Assembly: GCA_035627375.1 (NCBI GenBank)
Contig: DASPLX010000077.1
Span: 1 to 28,955 of the forward strand
Direction: 5' to 3'
Length of the DNA stretch: 28,955 nucleotides
From: DASPLX01 sp035627375
Lineage (GTDB): Bacteria; Pseudomonadota; Gammaproteobacteria; Burkholderiales; Burkholderiaceae_D
Shown: positions 24,332 to 28,955 of the stretch, in pieces
Numbering within the stretch: the stretch's first letter is position 1
Layout of the letters: each line of letters begins with the position of its first letter
The notes under the pieces: model-generated
What the model saw: only the letters and a program-made list of their open reading frames with translations
What the model was told of the DNA's origin: nothing
Databases searched by the model: none
Translations under genes and position numbers: made by a program

Positions 24332-25279
24332 ATGGAATTCACCCTTATCACCTTGCTCAACGGCTTGAGCTACGGCTTGCTGCTGTTCATGCTGTCGTCC
24401 GGCCTGACGCTGATCTTCAGCATGATGGGCGTGCTCAATTTCGCCCACGCCAGCTTCTACATGCTCGGCGCTTATTTCGCCTATGCGATCAGCGCCAAGC
24501 TCGGCTTCTGGCCGGCATTGTTCATCGCACCGCTGCTGGTCGGCGCGGTCGGCGCGCTGGTCGAGCGCTACGGGCTGCGGGCGGTCCACAAGTACGGGCA
24601 TATCCCCGAGCTGCTGTTCACCTTCGGCCTTTCCTATGTGATGGTCGAACTCGTGCAACTGATCTGGGGCCGCGCCGCCGTTCCCTATGCGATTCCGCGG
24701 GAACTCGAAGGGCCGCTGTTCACGCTCTACACCACGACCTTCCCGATCTATCGCGGCTTCATGATGCTGATCGCGTTGCTGATGCTGGCGGCCATGTATC
24801 TCGTGTTGACCCGGACCCGCATCGGCCTCGTGATCCAGGCGGCGCTCACGCATCCGGACGCGGTCGAGGCGCTCGGCCACAACGTGCCGCGCGTGTTCAT
24901 GCTGGTGTTCGGCGGCGGCTGCGCGCTGGCCGGGCTGGCCGGCGTCATCGGCGGCAACGCCTTCGTGACCGAGCCCGGCATGGCGGCGACGGTCGGCAGC
25001 ATCATCTTCGTCGTCGTCGTGGTCGGCGGCATGGGCTCCTTGCTGGGCGCCTTGCTGGCGTCGCTGCTGATCGGCATCGTCCAGACGTTCGCGGTCGCGC
25101 TCGATTATTCGCTCCTCGATCTGCTGGGCAGGCTCGGCATGGCGTCCGGCCCCGATACGCCGGGATACGCCGTGTTGAAACTGACGATCGCGCAGACCGC
25201 GCCCATCCTGCCGTACCTGCTGCTCGTGCTGATGCTGATCTTCCGGCCGCGCGGGCTGCTGGGCACGAGAGAAGGTTGA
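24332..25279 (+). CDS. livH: Liv-type ABC transporter permease LivH
   Basis: This 315-residue inner-membrane protein is one of the two permeases of the importer. It has about eight hydrophobic segments: LLNGLSYGLLLFMLSSGLTL, MGVLNFAHASFYMLGAYFAY, IALLMLAAMYLVLTRTRIGL, IIFVVVVVGGMGSLLGALLA. The FSMMGVLNFAHASFYMLGAY stretch and the cytoplasmic AALTHPDAVEALGHNV (the ATPase-contact EAA-like loop) are LivH hallmarks. The ATG at 24332 follows an AGGTAGG ribosome site. It lies 107 bases after livK and only 6 bases before livM. Confidence 0.94.
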   Translation: MEFTLITLLNGLSYGLLLFMLSSGLTLIFSMMGVLNFAHASFYMLGAYFAYAISAKLGFWPALFIAPLLVGAVGALVERYGLRAVHKYGHIPELLFTFGLSYVMVELVQLIWGRAAVPYAIPRELEGPLFTLYTTTFPIYRGFMMLIALLMLAAMYLVLTRTRIGLVIQAALTHPDAVEALGHNVPRVFMLVFGGGCALAGLAGVIGGNAFVTEPGMAATVGSIIFVVVVVGGMGSLLGALLASLLIGIVQTFAVALDYSLLDLLGRLGMASGPDTPGYAVLKLTIAQTAPILPYLLLVLMLIFRPRGLLGTREG

Positions 25280-25285
25280 AGCAAC

Positions 25286-26566
25286 ATGAACCGCCTTACC
25301 TATAAACCGCTCGATCTCGGCCGCTGGATCGTCTGGGGCGGCTATGCCGTGCTGCTGATCGTCGCGCCGCTGGTGTTCAACAAGGGAGCCTCGCTGTCGC
25401 TGCTGTCGCAGATCGGCACCATCATGATCGTCTGCCTGTCGTACAACATGCTGCTCGGGCAGGGCGGCATGCTGTCGTTCGGGCATGCCGTGTACACCGG
25501 GCTCGGCGCCTTCATCGCCATCCATGCGATGAACCTGGCGGCGCAGGGAACGGTCTGGCTGCCGGTGACGCTGGTGCCGCTGGTCGGCGGCCTGGCCGGG
25601 ATATTCTTCGGCATCGTGTTCGGCTATGTGACGACCAAGAAATCCGGGACGACCTTCGCCATGATCACGCTCGGCATCGTCGAGCTGGTGTTCGCCTGCT
25701 CGCTGATGTTTCCGGAATTCTTCGGCGGCGAAGGCGGCATCTCGACCAACCGCGTGATCGGCAAGCCGGTCTTCGGGATCAGTTACGGACCGCAGATCCA
25801 GGTCTATTACCTGATCGCCTTCTGGCTGTTCGTCAGCACCGTGGCCATGTACGCTTTCACGCAGACGCCGCTCGGACGCATCATCAACGCCGTGCGCGAC
25901 AACCCGGAACGCGCCGAGTTCGTCGGCTACGATACCCACAAAGTGCGTTACCTGACGTTGATTCTTTCCGCCTTCTTCGCCGGCATCGCCGGCGGCCTGG
26001 GGGCGATCAATTTCGAGATCGTGACGGCCGAGAACGTCAGCGCCGTGCGCTCGGGCGCCTTCCTGCTGTTCACCTTCATCGGCGGCGTCGGCTTCTTCTT
26101 CGGGCCGATGCTCGGCGCGATCGCCGGCATCTTCCTGACCGTCATGCTGTCCGATTACACCAAGGCGTGGCAGCTCTACGTCGGCGTGTTCTTCATCGTG
26201 ATCGTCATGTATGCGCCGGGCGGCCTCGCCAGCCTGATCCTGCTGCACTTGCGGGTGGCGAAGCATGCGATGTACCGGCGCATCTGGCCGGCCTTGTGGC
26301 GCGTGGTCGCGGCGACCGCGCTTGCGCTGGCCGGCGCCGTGATCGCGATCGAGATGCTCTATCACCTGACGCTCGAATCGGCCAACGGCACGGAAATGCG
26401 CCTGTTCGGCATGCAGGTCGACACCGCGCGGGCGCCGGGCTGGATGGCGGCGGCGCTGCTGTTCGCGATCGGCGCCGCCTGGTTCCGGCAAGCCCGTCCG
26501 GCGTTCGCGGCGGCGTGGAACCGGGTCAATGCCGACATCGAAGACGCCATGCGGAGGCAGGCATGA
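25286..26566 (+). CDS. livM: Liv-type ABC transporter permease LivM with C-terminal membrane extension
   Basis: The second permease, 426 residues. The core has LivM landmarks: CLSYNMLLGQGGMLSFGHAV, FGYVTTKKSGTTFAMITLGI, GRIINAVRDNPERAEFVGYD and GGVGFFFGPMLGAIAGIFL, ending near MYAPGGLASLI (residue about 308). After this come about 100 more residues with two further hydrophobic segments (about 335-362, VVAATALALAGAVIAIEMLY, and 383-400, GWMAAALLFAIGAAWF) and a charged tail DIEDAMRRQA. This extension is not part of the common LivM core. The ribosome site is weak (GAAG, GCAAC), suggesting coupling to livH. Its stop overlaps the livG ATG as ATGA. Confidence 0.92.
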   Translation: MNRLTYKPLDLGRWIVWGGYAVLLIVAPLVFNKGASLSLLSQIGTIMIVCLSYNMLLGQGGMLSFGHAVYTGLGAFIAIHAMNLAAQGTVWLPVTLVPLVGGLAGIFFGIVFGYVTTKKSGTTFAMITLGIVELVFACSLMFPEFFGGEGGISTNRVIGKPVFGISYGPQIQVYYLIAFWLFVSTVAMYAFTQTPLGRIINAVRDNPERAEFVGYDTHKVRYLTLILSAFFAGIAGGLGAINFEIVTAENVSAVRSGAFLLFTFIGGVGFFFGPMLGAIAGIFLTVMLSDYTKAWQLYVGVFFIVIVMYAPGGLASLILLHLRVAKHAMYRRIWPALWRVVAATALALAGAVIAIEMLYHLTLESANGTEMRLFGMQVDTARAPGWMAAALLFAIGAAWFRQARPAFAAAWNRVNADIEDAMRRQA

Positions 26567-27348
26567 CGGGACATGCTGAAAGGGCGGACATGAATATCGC
26601 GATCGCGCTCAAGGACGTGCGCAAGAGCTTCGGCAAGAGCGAGATCATTCGCGGCTGCAGTCTCGACATCCGGAAGGGAGAGCGCATGGCCTTGATCGGC
26701 CCGAACGGCGCCGGCAAGTCGACCCTGTTCAACCTGATTTCCGGACGTTTTCCGGTCAGTTCGGGCGATATCCTGCTGAACGGCGAAAGCATCGCCGGCC
26801 TGCGGCCGTTCGAGATCAATCGCCGCGGCCTGTCGCGCAGCTTCCAGATCACCAACATCTTCCATCGCTTGTCGGTGTACGAAAACCTGCGTTGCGCGGT
26901 GCTGTGGTCGCTCGGCTACAAGTACTCGTTCTGGCACCGCCTGAGCGGCCTGAAGGACGTGCATGAGCGCGCCGAAGCGGTGCTCGAGCAGATCGGCATG
27001 AAACGCCGCCGCGACGTCGCCGCCGGTCTCCTGACGTATGCGGAACAGCGCGCGCTCGAGATCGGCATCACGATCGCCGGCGGCGCCGACGTGATCCTGC
27101 TCGACGAGCCGACAGCCGGCATGAGCCGTTCGGAATCGGATGCGGCGGTGGAGCTGATTCGCAAGGTGACGGCGGGCAAGACGCTGGTCATGGTCGAGCA
27201 CGACATGAGCGTCGTGTTCGGGCTGGCCGATCGCATCGCCGTCCTCGTCTACGGCGAGATCGCGGCGTGCGATGCGCCGGCCGCGATTCGCGCCAATGCC
27301 CGCGTGCAGGAGGCATATCTCGGCGGCCACGCGCCCACGGAGGCTTGA
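26563..27348 (+). CDS. livG: Liv-type ABC transporter ATP-binding protein LivG
   Basis: The 261-residue ATPase subunit drives transport with LivF. Walker A is normal (GPNGAGKST, Lys52), Walker B is VILLDEPTAG (Asp181, Glu182) and the H-loop His213 is present (MVEHDMS). The signature motif is replaced by LTYAEQR (157-163) where LivG usually has LAYGQQR, so a conserved glycine is lost. The start at 26563 overlaps the livM stop and has GGAGG upstream; a second ATG at 26590 (MNIAIAL) with AAAGGG upstream is a serious alternative. The protein is cytoplasmic and peripheral to LivHM. Confidence 0.94.
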   Translation: MTGHAERADMNIAIALKDVRKSFGKSEIIRGCSLDIRKGERMALIGPNGAGKSTLFNLISGRFPVSSGDILLNGESIAGLRPFEINRRGLSRSFQITNIFHRLSVYENLRCAVLWSLGYKYSFWHRLSGLKDVHERAEAVLEQIGMKRRRDVAAGLLTYAEQRALEIGITIAGGADVILLDEPTAGMSRSESDAAVELIRKVTAGKTLVMVEHDMSVVFGLADRIAVLVYGEIAACDAPAAIRANARVQEAYLGGHAPTEA

Positions 27349-28050
27349 ATGGATTCGTTGCTCGACATTCGCAACCTGCAGGCTTTCTACGGCAAGAGCC
27401 ATGTCTTGCACGGCGTCGATCTGACGGTCGGGCAGGGCGAAATCGTCTGCCTGCTCGGACGCAACGGCGTCGGCCGTTCGACCACGGTCAAGTCCGTCAT
27501 GGGACAGGTCGAAGCGACCGGTTCGATCCGCTTTCGCGGCGAGGAGATGCTGGGATTGAAAGCGTTCCAGATCGCGCACAAGGGCATCGGCTACGTGCCG
27601 GAAAACCGCGACATCTTTCCGACGCTGACGGTCGAGCAGAACCTGCTGCTCGGCGAGAAGAGGGGAAAACGCTCGCGCTGGTCGCTCGACGACATGTACG
27701 GCATGTTCCCGCGCCTGAAAGAGCGGCGCGGCACGGCGGCCGGCGTGCTGTCCGGCGGCGAGCAGCAGATGCTGACCCTATGCCGCACGCTGATGGGCGA
27801 TCCGGAACTGATCATGATCGACGAGCCGACCGAAGGCCTGGCGCCGAAGATCGTCGACCTGGTCGCGGACTATCTCAAGGAATTGAAGAACCGCGGGATC
27901 TCGGTGCTGCTGGTCGAACAGAAACTGGCGATCGCCCTCGAGATTTCGCAGCGGGTCTACGTGATGGGACACGGCGCGATCGTGTTCGAAGGCACGCCCG
28001 CCGACCTGAAATCGAATGCGGTGATCCGCAAGGAGTGGTTGGAAGTCTGA
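27349..28050 (+). CDS. livF: Liv-type ABC transporter ATP-binding protein LivF with Arg in Walker A
   Basis: The 233-residue second ATPase subunit. Walker A reads GRNGVGRSTT: the invariant lysine that grips ATP phosphates is Arg43 (codon CGT at 27475-27477). The signature LSGGEQQ (134-140) and Walker B LIMIDEPTEG (Asp158, Glu159) are intact; the H-loop position is Gln191 (VEQKL), as common in LivF. Together with LivG this predicts one competent and one degenerate ATP site. The ATG directly follows the livG TGA (GGAGGCTTGA before it), so translation is coupled. It is the last gene of the cluster. Confidence 0.95.
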   Translation: MDSLLDIRNLQAFYGKSHVLHGVDLTVGQGEIVCLLGRNGVGRSTTVKSVMGQVEATGSIRFRGEEMLGLKAFQIAHKGIGYVPENRDIFPTLTVEQNLLLGEKRGKRSRWSLDDMYGMFPRLKERRGTAAGVLSGGEQQMLTLCRTLMGDPELIMIDEPTEGLAPKIVDLVADYLKELKNRGISVLLVEQKLAIALEISQRVYVMGHGAIVFEGTPADLKSNAVIRKEWLEV

Positions 28051-28059
28051 GCATGCTGT

Positions 28060-28084
28060 TGTTGGAATAGTGCTTTCCCCAACA
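28060..28084 (+). terminator. Weak hairpin after livF
   Basis: TGTTGG (28060-28065) and CCAACA (28079-28084) form a 6-bp stem with a 13-base loop just after the livF stop. There is no T-tract, so if it ends the liv transcript it does so weakly. Confidence 0.3.
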
Positions 28085-28105
28085 TTAACCAGCAGGCGCC
28101 ATGGC

Positions 28106-28132
28106 GAACATTTGACCGCACAGGAAATGTTC
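28106..28132. promoter_or_regulatory. Perfect 8-bp inverted repeat upstream of the Sel1-like gene
   Basis: GAACATTT (28106-28113) and AAATGTTC (28125-28132) are exact inverted copies with 11 bases between, ending 34 bases before the start of the Sel1-like gene. It could be an operator, or a hairpin terminating the liv operon (followed by only TTAG). Confidence 0.4.
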
Positions 28133-28166
28133 TTAGTGAAACTGCAGCAGCTCCAGGACATTGAAC

Positions 28167-28793
28167 ATGAAACGTCTAGTCGCTATTGGATTTGTGATCA
28201 TTGCATTAATGGCCGTACTGTTATTTTGGAGCATTGATGAGAATTTATGTGAGAACGAATCGCCATACCACTTCTCTGGAAAATGCTTGGCTGTGAATGT
28301 TGCCAACGCTGAAAAGAACGACGCAAATGCTATGTATAACTTAGCTCTCTATTACGAGCGAACCAATTTAACGTTATCAAAACAATGGTTGGTGAAGGCA
28401 ATACATGCAGGTAGCCAACTTGCCCAAGCCCGAATTCTGGACGAATGTGGTTCTGGGAAGCTTTTTTCGGTCTCTGAAGCTGAAAGGATGCTCTCCGAGC
28501 ACGCTAAGTCGAAAGGTAAGAGCGAATTGCTTCACGCAATGTATTTCTATCTGGGCGGTTCATGTCACGGCATCAATATTGATCACGCTCGTAGATTTTA
28601 TAGGGAAGATTTTGATAGTGGATTGATGCTCTGTCCAGTCGCGCGGAAGTACGCAAACTTAGTTTTGGAAGGTCAAGGCAAAGATAATGATCGGAAAATA
28701 TCCGTTGATCTTTTGACCAAATGTATGCGTAACTCAGCAGTGGGTAGCGACGCTTTTGTAACAGCAGAGAGATTATTAAAATCTTTGAATTAG
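28167..28793 (+). CDS. Membrane-anchored Sel1-like-repeat protein, AT-rich
   Basis: The 208-residue protein starts with one hydrophobic segment (LVAIGFVIIALMAVLLFW) and then extracytoplasmic helical repeats of the Sel1/TPR type: NDANAMYNLALYYERTN with SKQWLVKAIHAGSQLAQARI is a clear repeat, followed by weaker ones (AERMLSEHAKSK, LLHAMYFYLGGSCHG, HARRFYRED, VARKYANLVLEGQGKD). Sel1 repeats mediate protein binding. Cys residues (LCENES, GKCLAV, DECGSG, GSCHG, MLCPV, TKCMR) suggest disulfides in the periplasm. The ATG at 28167 was preferred to a TTG at 28161. It is noticeably AT-richer and uses rarer codons than everything before, and lies next to an insertion sequence, so horizontal acquisition is likely. 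Function unknown. Confidence 0.75.
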   Translation: MKRLVAIGFVIIALMAVLLFWSIDENLCENESPYHFSGKCLAVNVANAEKNDANAMYNLALYYERTNLTLSKQWLVKAIHAGSQLAQARILDECGSGKLFSVSEAERMLSEHAKSKGKSELLHAMYFYLGGSCHGINIDHARRFYREDFDSGLMLCPVARKYANLVLEGQGKDNDRKISVDLLTKCMRNSAVGSDAFVTAERLLKSLN

Positions 28794-28815
28794 TGTGGTA
28801 AACAGTGGAGGCGGC

Positions 28816-28955
28816 GGGACTGTCAGAATTTCCGTGTTCAAGGCGGGTTGATATTTACACGGATGGTCGAACGAATCGATCCGCGTACAGGATAGCAAAT
28901 TGATTCATGGCCGTCTTCCAGTCATGGGCGGCGCGTCCCCATTCGGCGGTGATAT
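28816..28955 (-). mobile_element. End of an IS256-family insertion sequence (partial)
   Basis: The window ends inside an insertion sequence. From 28816 the sequence GGGACTGTCAGAATTTCC, then GTGTTCA, resembles IS256-family terminal inverted repeats as I remember them, and it is followed by the 3' end of a transposase read inward on the minus strand. The other end, and hence the target duplication, lie outside the window; the exact edge could be off by a few bases. Confidence 0.6.
28855..28955 (-). CDS. IS256-type transposase, C-terminal fragment at window edge
   Basis: The open frame from the edge to TAA at 28855 encodes 32 residues, ITAEWGRAAHDWKTAMNQFA followed by ILYADRFVRPSV. The W-x5-DWK-xA-x-NQFAI-x5-RF pattern matches the C-terminus of IS256-family (mutator-type) transposases. 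The DDE catalytic residues would be upstream, outside the window, so activity cannot be judged. The frame is open to the edge. Confidence 0.7.
   Translation of the reverse strand, partial: ITAEWGRAAHDWKTAMNQFAILYADRFVRPSV

Noticed and set aside
23909..26491. An 860-codon minus-strand frame across livK, livH and livM.
   Set aside because: Composition (His, Arg, Asp, Gln rich) is typical of antisense frames, and it crosses three clear genes.
1..28955. Search for tRNA, rRNA, CRISPR arrays, riboswitches, tandem repeats and attachment sites.
   Set aside because: None with recognisable sequence or structure was found by reading; a covariance-model scan could still find a small RNA.

Overview
The window looks like chromosomal DNA of a high-GC betaproteobacterium of the order Burkholderiales, most likely Oxalobacteraceae (Herbaspirillum, Noviherbaspirillum or Massilia relatives). 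This rests on the protein sequences, the GC-rich codon use and the gene neighbourhoods; no rRNA or other marker is present to fix the genus. No tRNA, rRNA, CRISPR array, plasmid origin or prophage block was seen.

Region 1 (1-9.7 kb) is catabolic and transport DNA. A TRAP transporter (dctP-dctQ-dctM, minus strand, dctM cut by the window edge) has a GntR-type palindrome in its leader. Next come a small periplasmic single-Cache protein (plus), an amidase-signature hydrolase (minus) and, divergent from the amidase, a 1203-residue fused HyuA-HyuB protein of the hydantoinase/5-oxoprolinase family (plus). An NHL-repeat lipoprotein follows. A plausible reading is uptake of a carboxylated amide or lactam, followed by ring opening and amide hydrolysis, but the substrate cannot be read from the sequence.

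Region 2 (9.7-17.3 kb): a two-gene operon of an outer-membrane porin-like protein and a small PstS-like periplasmic protein, then purL (purine synthesis). After purL is a small accessory islet: a tandem AP2-domain protein, a helix-turn-helix regulator and a divergent 100-residue unknown protein. It ends at a strong bidirectional terminator.

Region 3 (17.3-21.0 kb, minus strand) is housekeeping and stress: selO-msrB-yciB-bolA, in which every junction is a 4-base ATGA stop/start overlap, followed by a separately spaced periplasmic parvulin-type prolyl isomerase.

Region 4 (21.2-28.05 kb, plus strand) reads as one transport-and-activation operon: an acyl-CoA ligase and a complete Liv/HAAT-type ABC importer (binding protein, two permeases, two ATPases). 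The acyl-CoA ligase promoter carries a near-perfect palindrome. Residues in the two ATPases predict one normal and one degenerate ATP site. LivM carries an extra C-terminal membrane extension. The linkage to a CoA ligase suggests the imported solute is a carboxylic acid rather than leucine.

Region 5 (28.05-28.96 kb) changes character: an AT-richer Sel1-like-repeat protein and then the end of an IS256-type insertion sequence that runs out of the window. This suggests a recently acquired or disrupted segment.
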